Assembly: GCF_007713715.1 (NCBI RefSeq) | Contig: NZ_VJWX01000017.1 | Span: 1-34,236, forward strand | Source of the DNA: Amycolatopsis rhizosphaerae | Lineage (GTDB): Bacteria; Actinomycetota; Actinomycetes; Mycobacteriales; Pseudonocardiaceae | Reading direction: 5' to 3' | Length of the DNA: 34,236 nt | Part shown: in pieces, positions 15,642 through 24,154 of the stretch | Layout: each line of letters opens with the position of its first letter | Position numbering within the stretch: the first letter of the stretch is position 1 | Program-made: the position numbers and the translations under genes | Notes under the pieces: generated by a model | What the model saw: the letters and a program-made list of their open reading frames with translations, nothing else | The model's database searches: none | Told to the model about the DNA's origin: nothing

Positions 15642-16367
15642 GTGATAGAGGCGGAACGGCGGATATCCCGCCGCGCGGCTTTTTTCGACGTGGACGAGAC
15701 GCTGATCTCGGCGAAAAGCATGTTCGCATTCCTGCGGTACTGGTGTGCGCGCAACGGGGACGACGGAAGCGGCTACCGGAAGAAGGCGGACGAACTGCGC
15801 CGCATCGCCGCGTCGGGCAGGCCTCGCGCGGAAGGGAATCGTCTCTACTACCGGAATTTCGCCGGTGCTCGTGCCGGGGACGTGCTGGCCGCGGGCCGGG
15901 AATGGTACGCCGCCTACCGGGCGCGTCCCGACGCGTTCGTCGACGCCGCGCAGGCCGCTCTGGAACGGCATCGTGCGGCGGGGGACCTGATCGTGCTGGT
16001 GTCGGGCTCCTTCGCGGCCTGCCTGTCGCCGCTGGCCGAGGATGTCGGTGCGGATACCGTGCTGTGCACGGAACCGGTGGTTTCGGAGAATGGTCTCTAC
16101 ACCGGGGAAGTCCGCGTGGCGATGATCGGAGAGGCCAAGAAGGACGCCGTGCTGGCGACGATCGACGGCGCGGGGCTCGAAGGGGCTTCCTGTTTCGCCT
16201 ACGGAGACCACGTCAGCGATGCGGACATGCTGAACGCGGTGGGAAACCCGGTCGTCGTGGGCGGTGACCCGGCCCTCGGCAGGATCGCCGCGGACCGTGG
16301 GTGGCCAGTGCTCCCGTCGGCGGGCGCACCACGGCGCACCGGCAGGTGTGCGGCCGGGATGCGCTGA
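15642..16367 (+). CDS. HAD-IB family phosphatase
   Basis: A 241-residue phosphoserine-phosphatase-like HAD hydrolase. Motif I is FFDVDETL (Asp16, Asp18), motif II VSGSFAA, motif III the Lys in GEAKKDAV, and motif IV YGDHVSDADML, so all catalytic residues are present. GTG 15642 follows GGGGGA and puts motif I at the usual distance; a TTG at 15555 or ATG at 15606 would add 29 or 12 residues without a good ribosome site. It is the first gene of the + strand run ending at 24913. Next to an AfsA-like gene, a natural role is dephosphorylating a butenolide- or ester-phosphate intermediate, but HAD-IB enzymes also act on phosphoserine and acyl phosphates. The substrate is inferred. Confidence 0.9.
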   Translation: MIEAERRISRRAAFFDVDETLISAKSMFAFLRYWCARNGDDGSGYRKKADELRRIAASGRPRAEGNRLYYRNFAGARAGDVLAAGREWYAAYRARPDAFVDAAQAALERHRAAGDLIVLVSGSFAACLSPLAEDVGADTVLCTEPVVSENGLYTGEVRVAMIGEAKKDAVLATIDGAGLEGASCFAYGDHVSDADMLNAVGNPVVVGGDPALGRIAADRGWPVLPSAGAPRRTGRCAAGMR

Positions 16368-16448
16368 ACCGCCTTTTCCCGAAGACGAGATCGAATACTT
16401 GCTTCCGATGACGGACAAGGGTTCCGCGACAGGGGCCTGGGAGGTGCA

Positions 16449-17210
16449 ATGACCGCGTTCGTGGTAGTCGGCGACCGTTTCGCGCTGTTCGCCGGGCATG
16501 CTCCGGCACTCACGGTTTCCCGGGTGATCGACGAACTGGGGAACGGTGACGGCTGGTTCGGAAAGGGATCGGACCCCGTTGTCCTCGCCGAAGGGCAAGG
16601 AGTCACGGAAGAGGACTGGGGGCGGATCCGCGGCGAGATCGCACGTCGGGACCTCGCGGACAGATTCGAAATACGCCAGTCGCCGCGAGGGCCGCTCAGC
16701 GGCACGGAAGAAACGCACAAGCATCGCGAGGAGAACTTCCTGATAGCGGGCCTGGAAAAGGCCGGCGATCACGAGTTCGAGGCGTCGCTGCGGCTGCACA
16801 ACGATCAGGAGCTCCAGCTCGACCATCCCGGTGTGCACGTCCAGGGAATGGTCATCCTGGAGGCCGCGCGCCAGATGTACATCGCGGTGTGCGAGCGCTA
16901 TTACACCGTGAGCCGGTCCGCGGAACGGCAGATCCACGTCCTCGACAGGATGGAGTCGAGCTTCCGTAATTTCCTCTATCCGGTGGAAACGCGGATACGA
17001 TCCGCCGTCGTGGTGGGAACGAACGCGTACGACCTGCCCACCTTCGACGTGCGGACCGAGTTCCGGCAGGCGGGCCTGCACATCGCCGTGGTGCGGACGA
17101 CGGGCACGGCCATGTCCCGGCCGGTGCTCGATCGCAAGGAGGCCCGCGGCGCCGAACGCGCGGTGCGCCACACCCTCAGGAACCTTCCCCTGCCCGCCAG
17201 AGCCCAGTGA
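16449..17210 (+). CDS. AfsA-like hotdog-domain protein
   Basis: A 253-residue protein with one AfsA-type hotdog domain: THKHREENFLIA (residues 89-100) and DHPGVHVQGMVILEAARQ (115-132), the family's two signature stretches. AfsA enzymes join a beta-ketoacyl chain from ACP to dihydroxyacetone phosphate, the first step of gamma-butyrolactone signals. Unlike AfsA itself, only one copy of the motif set is visible, and an extra N-terminal region of about 85 residues (FVVVGDRFALFAGH...) precedes it; that part I cannot assign. ATG 16449 follows GGGAGG. The phosphatase upstream and KASIII/ACP genes downstream fit an AfsA-type reaction, but a dehydratase- or thioesterase-like use of the fold is possible. 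Confidence 0.85.
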   Translation: MTAFVVVGDRFALFAGHAPALTVSRVIDELGNGDGWFGKGSDPVVLAEGQGVTEEDWGRIRGEIARRDLADRFEIRQSPRGPLSGTEETHKHREENFLIAGLEKAGDHEFEASLRLHNDQELQLDHPGVHVQGMVILEAARQMYIAVCERYYTVSRSAERQIHVLDRMESSFRNFLYPVETRIRSAVVVGTNAYDLPTFDVRTEFRQAGLHIAVVRTTGTAMSRPVLDRKEARGAERAVRHTLRNLPLPARAQ

Positions 17211-17244
17211 CCCCTCGCGGGTCGGTTCTTCGAAGAGGACACAC

Positions 17245-18459
17245 ATGACAACGACGGAAAGCGCGGGACCGCCGAAATTCCCGATGGCCCGTCGCCGCGG
17301 ATGCCCGTTCGATCCGCCGGACGAACTCACCGAGATCCGTGAAACGCGGCCGATCCGGCAGGTGCTCAACTGGGACGGGTCCCGGCACTGGCTGATCACC
17401 CGGTACACCGACTGCCGGACCGTGCTGGGAGATTCCCGGTTCAGCTCGAACTTCCGGCTGCCCGGCTACCCGACCACCGGCCCTGCGCAGATCGCTTCGA
17501 CCTGGCGCAGCTTCATCAACATGGACGGCCCCGAGCACCTCGAACAGCGCCGGGTGCTGATGCGCGAGTTCACCAGGCGGCGCTCGGAGATGTTGCGGCC
17601 GCGGGTGCAGCAGATCGTGGACAACGCGATCGACGAGTTGCTGGCACAGGGCCCTCCGGCCGACCTGGTCAGCAGGTTCGCGTTGCCGGTTTCGTCGCTG
17701 GTGATCTGCGAGCTGCTCGGTGTACCGTTCGGCGACTCGGGGTTCTTCCAGGACCGTTCGGCGGCGATGCTGAACAAGACGCTGAGCCGGGAAGAGATCA
17801 ACGACGCCAGGGAACAGCTGCGTGCATTCCTGCGGAATCTGGTGACGGCCAAGGAAACCGCGCCGGGTGACGACCTGATGAGCAGACTGGTGCACGAGCG
17901 GATGCACACCGGGCAGATGACCTCGGACCAGATCGCGGACATCGGCATGCTGCTGCTGATCGCGGGCCACGAGACCACCGCGGACATGATCGGCCTCGGC
18001 ACCGCGGCCCTGCTGAACCACCCCGACCGCCTCGCCGAGCTGCGGGACACCGACGATCCGGCGCTGATCGCGAACGCGGCCGAGGAACTGCTGCGCTACC
18101 TCACGATCACGCAGTCGGGCAGGCGCCGGGTGGCCGTGGCCGACGTCGAGGTGGGCGGTCAGCTGATCCGCGCGGGCGAGGGCGTGATCGTCGCGAACGC
18201 CGCGGGCAACCGCGATCCGGCGCACTTCACCAATCCGGATGTGCTCGATCTGCACCAGAAGGCACGGCACCACCTGGCTTTCGGCTACGGACCGCACCAG
18301 TGCCTCGGCCAGTCGCTCGCCAGGGTGGAGCTGCAGGTCGTCTACGGAACGTTGTACCGGCGGATCCCCACCATGCGGCTGGCCATTCCCGCCGGGGAAG
18401 TCCGCTACCAGCACGAAATGCTCATCTACGGCGTGCATGAGCTGCCGATCACCTGGTGA
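17245..18459 (+). CDS. Cytochrome P450
   Basis: A 404-residue soluble actinobacterial P450. I-helix AGHETT (240-245), the ExxR pair in EELLR (281-284) and heme loop FGYGPHQCLG with the Cys ligand at 353 are all intact. The acid-alcohol pair (Glu243, Thr244) for oxygen activation is present. ATG 17245 follows GAAGAGGA. It looks like a CYP105/107-type secondary-metabolism hydroxylase. It could oxidise the small acyl product of this operon or a residue of the peptide; the sequence does not decide. No ferredoxin gene is seen in the window. Confidence 0.95.
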   Translation: MTTTESAGPPKFPMARRRGCPFDPPDELTEIRETRPIRQVLNWDGSRHWLITRYTDCRTVLGDSRFSSNFRLPGYPTTGPAQIASTWRSFINMDGPEHLEQRRVLMREFTRRRSEMLRPRVQQIVDNAIDELLAQGPPADLVSRFALPVSSLVICELLGVPFGDSGFFQDRSAAMLNKTLSREEINDAREQLRAFLRNLVTAKETAPGDDLMSRLVHERMHTGQMTSDQIADIGMLLLIAGHETTADMIGLGTAALLNHPDRLAELRDTDDPALIANAAEELLRYLTITQSGRRRVAVADVEVGGQLIRAGEGVIVANAAGNRDPAHFTNPDVLDLHQKARHHLAFGYGPHQCLGQSLARVELQVVYGTLYRRIPTMRLAIPAGEVRYQHEMLIYGVHELPITW

Positions 18460-18509
18460 CCGGCGCACACCTCCACATCAGCCACGAGACCCGGGAAAGG
18501 GAACCCTTC

Positions 18510-19106
18510 ATGACCTCATCGTTGCTCCTGGTGACGGAGATCCCCGTGGAGCCATCGGCGGTTGCGGACGCGGTCGCGGTGCTGCGGCAGCACGGCGCCG
18601 ACGTGCTCCACCAGAGCGTCGAACACTCGAGCCTTCTCGAGCTGACCCCGCTGCCCGCGCTGAATGCGCTCTCCGCACGGATGGACCGCCAGCGTGAACT
18701 GCGCAAGCCGCTCGCCGCGCTGCTGACGGGTGACTTCCGCAGCCAGGTACTGGAATTCGTCGGCGCGCCGAAACCGGTGGACGGCGAGCTGCCGGAGACG
18801 CCGTACCTCCAGCTCCGGCATGTCGAAGTGAAGCCGCCCGTCCACGAGGAGTACCTGGCCTGGCGTGAGGGAACCATCTTCGCCGAGGTCCGCAAGTCGC
18901 CCCGGATCGAGGCGTTTCTGGCCTACCACTCGCTGCTGAGCACCGAGCCCGGCGTCCTGTTCATCGCGGGATTCTCGTGCGAGCCGGAGGAATACCTGCC
19001 GACGTTCGCTTCGGAGCGGTACGCCGAGATCGCCCGGCAGGCGCATCCCCGGTTCGTGACCGACGAAGGGCTCTACACTCGCATCTACCGGCGGGTGGCC
19101 GCGTGA
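18510..19106 (+). CDS. Possible dimeric alpha/beta-barrel protein, unknown function
   Basis: A 198-residue soluble protein. I cannot name a family with confidence. The second half (LQLRHVEVKPPVHEEYLAWREG, then FLAYHSLLSTEPGVLFIAGF and YARIYRR-like strand ends) has the strand-helix-strand pattern of dimeric alpha+beta barrels, a fold used by monooxygenases and cyclases in polyketide pathways. ATG 18510 follows GGGAAAGGGA; an earlier GTG (18456) overlaps the P450 stop but adds 18 unlikely residues. The stop overlaps the next gene's GTG (GTGA), so the two unknown proteins are made together. Confidence 0.75.
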   Translation: MTSSLLLVTEIPVEPSAVADAVAVLRQHGADVLHQSVEHSSLLELTPLPALNALSARMDRQRELRKPLAALLTGDFRSQVLEFVGAPKPVDGELPETPYLQLRHVEVKPPVHEEYLAWREGTIFAEVRKSPRIEAFLAYHSLLSTEPGVLFIAGFSCEPEEYLPTFASERYAEIARQAHPRFVTDEGLYTRIYRRVAA

Positions 19107-19951
19107 CGACGTCGAAGACCTACCCGCTGAGCATGACCACCCAGGGCCCGCTGTACCCGCCGAGCGAGGTGATGAACACCGACGGGGACTTCGTGGTGAT
19201 CGGCACGATCACCCGTGAGGGCCCGGACGGCGGTGTCGTCGCGGTGCCGGGACGCGCCATCGTCGCGGCGGACAGCCCGCTCCCGGAGTTCGGCTCGACG
19301 CTGCCCTACCGGATCGTCCGGGAACTGCCCGAGCGGCTTTCCCCGGCGGACGAGGCGATGGTGCTCGCCACGCTGCCCCTGCCGCTGCCATGCTCGAACT
19401 ACACCGCGGTGATGGCCCCGCAGCAGCAGCCGGACCCGTTCTCGGTGACCCGGCCGAGCTACCCGTTCCACCAGGTCCCCATCCCGGACCTCCAGCCGGA
19501 GGACGGCCCGAAGGTCACCGGGCCGGTGACGCTGGGGCAGTGGGTCAAGGCCCGTGGCGAGGTGACCGTCACCCTGACCGGGAACGACACCGCGGCCGAG
19601 TTCCGCGGCGAGTTCGCCGGCCTGATCCCGGACAGCCTGTACACGGTGATGGCCATCCGGCGCCGGGACATGGACCCCGGCGGCCCGGCGCACCCCAGTC
19701 CGCTCGGGGTGCCGAACGTGTTCGTGGCCGACAGCGAGGGCAACGGCCGCTACCGGGCCGTCCTGCCGGACCCGTTCCCGGCCCCCGACGCCCCGAACGC
19801 CGCGAACCGGGTCGTCAACTTCGTGGTGCTCTGGATGAGCTACCAGCTGAGCTACGGCGGCGCGGTGGGCCACCACGGCCTCGGAGCGGACATTCATGCG
19901 CAACTGCGCCTCGACCCGCCCGGTTTCACCGAGTTCACCACCAGGCCCTGA
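19103..19951 (+). CDS. Protein of unknown function, beta-rich
   Basis: A 282-residue protein without signal peptide or membrane helix that I cannot assign. It is rich in short strand-like runs and Pro/Gly turns. The second half (VTVTLTGNDTAAEFRGEFAGL, LYTVMAIRRRDMDPGGP, GVPNVFVADSEGNGRYRAVLP, then GGAVGHHGLGADIHAQLRL) recalls the beta-sandwich of Cu,Zn-superoxide-dismutase or CHRD-like domains, including an HH pair and a DIH near the end, but this is only a resemblance. GTG 19103 overlaps the previous stop; frames starting at 18977 run through the neighbour and are not real. Its place between P450 and KASIII suggests a pathway role. Confidence 0.75.
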   Translation: MTTSKTYPLSMTTQGPLYPPSEVMNTDGDFVVIGTITREGPDGGVVAVPGRAIVAADSPLPEFGSTLPYRIVRELPERLSPADEAMVLATLPLPLPCSNYTAVMAPQQQPDPFSVTRPSYPFHQVPIPDLQPEDGPKVTGPVTLGQWVKARGEVTVTLTGNDTAAEFRGEFAGLIPDSLYTVMAIRRRDMDPGGPAHPSPLGVPNVFVADSEGNGRYRAVLPDPFPAPDAPNAANRVVNFVVLWMSYQLSYGGAVGHHGLGADIHAQLRLDPPGFTEFTTRP

Positions 19952-19985
19952 CCGGCCGGACGGCAGGGCACCCAAGGAGAGGGAA

Positions 19986-21059
19986 ATGACTTCTGGAATC
20001 GTTTCCGCGGTAGGCCACCGGGCCGAAGAGACCGCGGCGGCGCGAAGAACCAACGCGGCCGCGGGTCTGAACAGGCCGGTCGGCATCGTGGCCACCGGGC
20101 TGTGCGTCCCGCCGCGTGTGGTGACCAACGCCGAGCTCACGCGGACACTCGACACCTCCGACACCTGGATCAGGTCCCGCACCGGGATCGAGGAGCGGCG
20201 GTTCCTGGCGCCAGGGCTGTCCACTTCGGACATGGGTGTTGCCGCCGCACGGGACGCGCTGATCCGGGGCGGGGTGAGGGCCGCCGAGCTGGACGCGATC
20301 ATCGTCACGACGTTCACCCCCGACCAGCCGCTGCCGTCGACCGCGCTGATGGTCAAGGAAAGGCTGGGCGCGCACCGGGCCGTCCCGCTCGACCTGACCC
20401 AGGCGGCCTGCGCGGGCGGGATCTATGCGCTGGTGGTCGCGGCACACCTGCTGCAGAACGAGTCCTACCGGCACGTGCTCGTCATCGGCGCCGACGCGGG
20501 ATCGCGGGCGACCGACCCCGAAGACAGGGGAACCCGGGTGTTCCTCGGTGACGCCGCGGGCGCCGCGTTGCTCGCCCCGACCTCCGAAGGGTTCGGCATC
20601 CTGTCCTGGCACACCGGATCCGAGCTGTCCTACGAGGTCGAGATCCCGGCCGGGGGCTCTCGGACACCGACGAGCGGGGAGACGCTGCGCCGCCGGGACC
20701 AGTACCTGAAGATGAACGGCAAGGCCGTCTGGAACATGGCGACCGACCGAATCCCCCGCAGCATCCGGGAAACGGCGCTGCGGGCCGGGCTCGAGATCGA
20801 CGACATCCGGTACTTCCTGCTGCACCAAGCGAACCTCAACATCATCACCGAGGCGATGGCGAGTCTCGGCGTCCCGGCGGATCGCGCGCCCACGACGGTC
20901 TCGCGGTTCGGGAACACCGCGGCCGCCAGCATGTTCACCGTCCTGCACGAGACGATGACCGGCCCGGCCGAACACGGCGACGTCATGATGATGGCGGGTA
21001 TCGGCGCCGGGTTCCTGTGGGGCTCGCTCTGCTTCCGCCATCGCGCGGCGAGGGGCTAG
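19986..21059 (+). CDS. 3-oxoacyl-ACP synthase III-like ketosynthase (copy 1)
   Basis: A 357-residue FabH-like KASIII. The Cys142 (QAACAGG), His280 (LLHQAN) and Asn310 (RFGNTAAAS) triad is intact. The N-terminal SDTWIRSRTGIEERRF and the glycine-rich C-terminus (GIGAGFLWGSLCFR) are typical. It has an N-terminal extension of about 25 residues compared with FabH. ATG 19986 follows AAGGAGAGGGA. KASIII enzymes condense an acyl-CoA with malonyl-ACP; relatives in antibiotic clusters choose unusual starters or transfer acyl groups. Here it is one of two KASIII genes around an ACP, with no KASII/chain-length-factor pair nearby, which points to a short product. Confidence 0.94.
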   Translation: MTSGIVSAVGHRAEETAAARRTNAAAGLNRPVGIVATGLCVPPRVVTNAELTRTLDTSDTWIRSRTGIEERRFLAPGLSTSDMGVAAARDALIRGGVRAAELDAIIVTTFTPDQPLPSTALMVKERLGAHRAVPLDLTQAACAGGIYALVVAAHLLQNESYRHVLVIGADAGSRATDPEDRGTRVFLGDAAGAALLAPTSEGFGILSWHTGSELSYEVEIPAGGSRTPTSGETLRRRDQYLKMNGKAVWNMATDRIPRSIRETALRAGLEIDDIRYFLLHQANLNIITEAMASLGVPADRAPTTVSRFGNTAAASMFTVLHETMTGPAEHGDVMMMAGIGAGFLWGSLCFRHRAARG

Positions 21060-21061
21060 GC

Positions 21062-22027
21062 GTGTTCGCGATCTCGGCGGTGGGTACGGACGCCGCCGAC
21101 CCGCTCAGCGGGCTGCGGGCCGGCGAGTGGCCGGACCCCTCGCCCGGAGACGGTTGGACGATGGTGACGGTTCGGGCGGCTTCGCTGAACCGGCACGATC
21201 TGTGGACCCTGCGAGGCGTGGTCCCGGCGCACCAGCGGCTGCCGATCGTGCTCGGCTCCGACGCCGCGGGTGTCGACGACGAGGGCAACGAGGTGCTCGT
21301 GCACTCGGTGATCGGCAGTCCGGGCCGGTATGGGGACGAGACGCTCGATCCCCACCGTTCGGTGCTCAGTGAGAAGTACGACGGGACGTTCGCCGAACGG
21401 GTGGCGGTGCCCGCCCGGAACCTGGTGCCCAAGCCGGCGTCGCTGTCCTTCGAGGAGGCCGCGTGTCTGCCGGGTTCCTGGCTGACGGCCTACCGGATGC
21501 TGTTCGAGCAGGCACCGCTGGGACCCGGTGCCACCGTGCTGGTGCAGGGAGCGGGCGGGGGAGTCGCCACGGCGCTGATCGCGCTCGGCAGGGCGGCAGG
21601 CCTCCGGGTCTGGGTGACCGGGAGTACCGGGGAACGCCGCGAACGAGCCGAACGCCTCGGCGCCGAAGCGACCTTCCCGCCGGGGGCGCGGCTGCCGTGC
21701 CGGGTCGACGCGGTGATGGAAACCGTGGGCGAGGCGACCTGGGCGCATTCGATGCGCAGCGTCCGGTCCGGCGGCTACATCGTCGTCAGCGGGGCCACCA
21801 CGGGAGCGGCCCCGGCGGTCGACCTGACCCATGTGTTCTACCGGCAGCTGACGATCACCGGCTGCACCCTCGGCACCCGGGAGCAGCTGGTGCGGCTGCT
21901 GCGTTTCTGCGCGGAACACCGGCTCGCGCCGACCGTCGACCGGGTCATGCCGCTGTCGCAGGCCAGGGCGGGTTTCCAGGCGATGGCCGAAGGAACGGTG
22001 TTCGGCAAGGTCGTGTTCACCGTGTGA
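21062..22027 (+). CDS. Zinc-independent MDR oxidoreductase
   Basis: A 321-residue medium-chain dehydrogenase/reductase. N-terminal GroES-like domain with LNRHDLWTLRGVVP and VLGSDAAG, then the Rossmann site VQGAGGGVATALIALGRAAG (about residues 160-180) and the C-terminal GTVFGKVVF. The Cys/His ligands of the catalytic zinc are missing, and there is no Cys-rich structural-zinc lobe, so it is probably a quinone- or enoyl-reductase type. GTG 21062 is two bases after the KASIII stop; translation is likely coupled. Reduction of an enoyl or butenolide double bond would fit the operon, but this is inference. Confidence 0.9.
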   Translation: MFAISAVGTDAADPLSGLRAGEWPDPSPGDGWTMVTVRAASLNRHDLWTLRGVVPAHQRLPIVLGSDAAGVDDEGNEVLVHSVIGSPGRYGDETLDPHRSVLSEKYDGTFAERVAVPARNLVPKPASLSFEEAACLPGSWLTAYRMLFEQAPLGPGATVLVQGAGGGVATALIALGRAAGLRVWVTGSTGERRERAERLGAEATFPPGARLPCRVDAVMETVGEATWAHSMRSVRSGGYIVVSGATTGAAPAVDLTHVFYRQLTITGCTLGTREQLVRLLRFCAEHRLAPTVDRVMPLSQARAGFQAMAEGTVFGKVVFTV

Positions 22028-22066
22028 ATCGGTGGATGAAGGAAAACGAGAAAGGAGAGCAGGCCG

Positions 22067-22321
22067 ATGAGCAGGTCGACGTTGACCCGGGGGGTCCTCG
22101 AAGAGTTCGTGATCGACGCACTGGTGGCGCAGGGCGCCACCAGGGAGCAGATCACGCCCGACGTGTCGTTCGACGAGATCGGGCTGGATTCGCTGAGCGT
22201 CACCGATATGGGGCTTTCGGTCAAGAACGAGTTCGGGATCGCCCTGGCCCCCGGAGATCTCGAAGACGTCGAGAACCTCCGGGCCGCGCTGGCCGTGATC
22301 TTCGCCAAGGCGGGGCTGTGA
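22067..22321 (+). CDS. Acyl carrier protein
   Basis: An 84-residue free-standing ACP. The phosphopantetheine Ser is Ser42 in GLDSLSV; the protein is acidic, with the helix pattern of FAS/PKS carriers (DLEDVENLRAAL at helix III). ATG 22067 follows GAAAGGAGAGCAGG. It sits between the MDR reductase and the second KASIII, so it is a dedicated carrier for the acyl chain built by this operon rather than an NRPS carrier. Confidence 0.95.
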   Translation: MSRSTLTRGVLEEFVIDALVAQGATREQITPDVSFDEIGLDSLSVTDMGLSVKNEFGIALAPGDLEDVENLRAALAVIFAKAGL

Positions 22322-22361
22322 ACGCCGGTCCGCGGAACCCGGACACCCCGGAGGGACATCG

Positions 22362-23354
22362 ATGACCGTCACCCTGGCAGGGGCGGGCTCGGCGTTGCCG
22401 GACCGGGCCCTGGGCAACGACGAGTTCACCCACCTCGACACCTCCGACGAGTGGATCGTGCAGCGCACCGGCATCCGGCAGCGGTACTGGCTGGACGAAG
22501 ACGGGAGCCTCGCCGGACTCGCGGAGCGTGCCTGCCGTCGTGCGCTGGCCGACGCCGCGGTGGCACCGCAGGCGATCCGGCACGTCATCGTGGCCACCTC
22601 CACCGGGGACCGCGTCAGCCCGGGGATGGCGGTCGAGGTGGCCACCAGGCTGGGACTCGGGTGCCCGGCCGCGTTCGACGTCGCCGCGGGCTGTTCCGGG
22701 TTCCTCTACGCGGTGGACCAGGCGATCGCGCTGATCGAGTCCGGCAGGGCGGAGCACGTCCTGGTCTGCGGCGCCGAGGCGCTGTCCCGGATCACGGACC
22801 GGACCGACCGGAGCACCGCGGTGCTGCTGGGCGACGGCGCCGGGGCCGTCGTGGTGTCGAGGTCGGCCGGTGCGCTCCGGCCGCAGTTCGCGCTCGCCTC
22901 GGACGGCACGAAGATCGACCTGCTCTACGTCGGCAGGCAGGACCGGCTGCTGCGGATGCGGGGAAGGGACATCTACCAGCACGCCGTGGAGGCGATGACC
23001 GGGCACACCCGCCTGGTGCTCAAGGCGTCCGGGCTCGGCGCGGACGACCTCGCGCTGTTCGTGGCGCACCAGGCCAACGCGCGGATCGTGCGGGCGGTCG
23101 CCCGGCGGCTCGAAGTCCCGGAGGAGAAGGTCTTCCTCAACGTCGACCGCGTGGCGAACACGTCCTCCGCGTCGATCCCGCTGGCGCTGGCACAGGCCGC
23201 GGAAGAGAACCTCCTGCCGTCCGGAGGGATTCTGGGCCTGGCGGCCTTCGGCGCGGGCCTGACCTGGGGAGCCGGGGTGATCTCGTGGAAGGCGGGCCCC
23301 GGCGCGGACGGCGACACCGGAAAACCGGCAGGAAAGGAACGGGAACAGCGATGA
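22362..23354 (+). CDS. 3-oxoacyl-ACP synthase III (copy 2)
   Basis: A 330-residue KASIII closer in length to FabH than copy 1. The triad is Cys111 (AAGCSGFLYA), His236 (VAHQAN) and Asn266 (RVANTSSASIPLAL), almost the FabH numbering. SDEWIVQRTGIRQRYW and GLTWGAGVISW are typical. The C-terminal 20 residues are charged and unconserved-looking. It differs strongly from copy 1, so the two are not a recent duplication and probably accept different acyl donors. The stop overlaps the first SDR start (ATGA). Confidence 0.95.
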   Translation: MTVTLAGAGSALPDRALGNDEFTHLDTSDEWIVQRTGIRQRYWLDEDGSLAGLAERACRRALADAAVAPQAIRHVIVATSTGDRVSPGMAVEVATRLGLGCPAAFDVAAGCSGFLYAVDQAIALIESGRAEHVLVCGAEALSRITDRTDRSTAVLLGDGAGAVVVSRSAGALRPQFALASDGTKIDLLYVGRQDRLLRMRGRDIYQHAVEAMTGHTRLVLKASGLGADDLALFVAHQANARIVRAVARRLEVPEEKVFLNVDRVANTSSASIPLALAQAAEENLLPSGGILGLAAFGAGLTWGAGVISWKAGPGADGDTGKPAGKEREQR

Positions 23355-24121
23355 ACAACTCTGGCCTGCTCGCGGACAAGGTCGCCCTCATCACCGGCGC
23401 GAGCAGTGGTATCGGCGCCGCCGCGGCGAGGGTGTTCGCCAGGGAAGGAGCCAAGGTCGTCCTGGTGGCCCGGCGCAAGGAACTGCTGGAGGAACTGACC
23501 GGGGAACTGCGGGCCGGGGGCGCCGAGGCCGAGTTCGCCGTCGCGGACGTGCGGGTGGCCGAGGAGTGCGTCGCGGCCGTCGAAACGGCCGTGGAGCGGT
23601 TCGGCAGGCTGGACGCGGCGTTCAACAACGCCGGGTACGGCATCGGGCGCGACCCGCTGCACCTGATGGACGACGACGTCTACGACTACATCGTCGACAC
23701 CAACCTGCGCGGGGTGTTCAACTGCCTGCGCCCCGAGATCACCACGATGCTCACGAACGAGAACGGCGGTGCGATCGTCAACACGAGCAGCGTCGGAGGG
23801 CTCGTCGCCACCCCGGTGTCCGCGCCCTACGTCGCCGCGAAGCACGCCGTGATCGGCCTGACGCGGGCAGCGGCGTCGGAGTACGGCGGCGAGCGGATCC
23901 GGGTCAACGCCATCGCTCCCGGCGTCACCCACAGCGAACTCGTGGCCGACTGGTTCGCGAAGAACCCCGGTATGGAGGCGATGCTGCACCAGTTGACGCC
24001 CCAGCCGCGTACGGCGCAGCCGGAGGAAATCGCCCAAGCGGCCGCGTGGCTGTGCAGCGATCGGGCCTCGTACGTCACCGGGGTCGCCATGCCGGTCGAC
24101 GGCGGCTTCACGATCCAGTAG
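23351..24121 (+). CDS. SDR-family oxidoreductase (1)
   Basis: A 256-residue classical short-chain dehydrogenase. Cofactor loop TGASSGIG (15-22), with R42-R43-K44 after the second strand suggesting NADPH, NNAG, catalytic Ser147, Tyr160 and Lys164 (YVAAK), and C-terminal PVDGGFT. ATG 23351 overlaps the KASIII stop. In this operon it most simply reduces the beta-keto group made by a ketosynthase (FabG-like) or a lactone side-chain ketone. Confidence 0.95.
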   Translation: MNNSGLLADKVALITGASSGIGAAAARVFAREGAKVVLVARRKELLEELTGELRAGGAEAEFAVADVRVAEECVAAVETAVERFGRLDAAFNNAGYGIGRDPLHLMDDDVYDYIVDTNLRGVFNCLRPEITTMLTNENGGAIVNTSSVGGLVATPVSAPYVAAKHAVIGLTRAAASEYGGERIRVNAIAPGVTHSELVADWFAKNPGMEAMLHQLTPQPRTAQPEEIAQAAAWLCSDRASYVTGVAMPVDGGFTIQ

Positions 24122-24154
24122 CCGGACTGATCCATCGGAAGAGAGGAGACGGTG

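Noticed and set aside
15546-17408. A 620-codon minus-strand open frame
   Set aside because: Antisense to the HAD and AfsA-like genes, both with complete family motifs.
18456-18509. GTG 18456 overlapping the P450 stop as start of the next gene
   Set aside because: It adds 18 His/Glu-rich residues, while ATG 18510 has a clear GGGAAAGGGA ribosome site.
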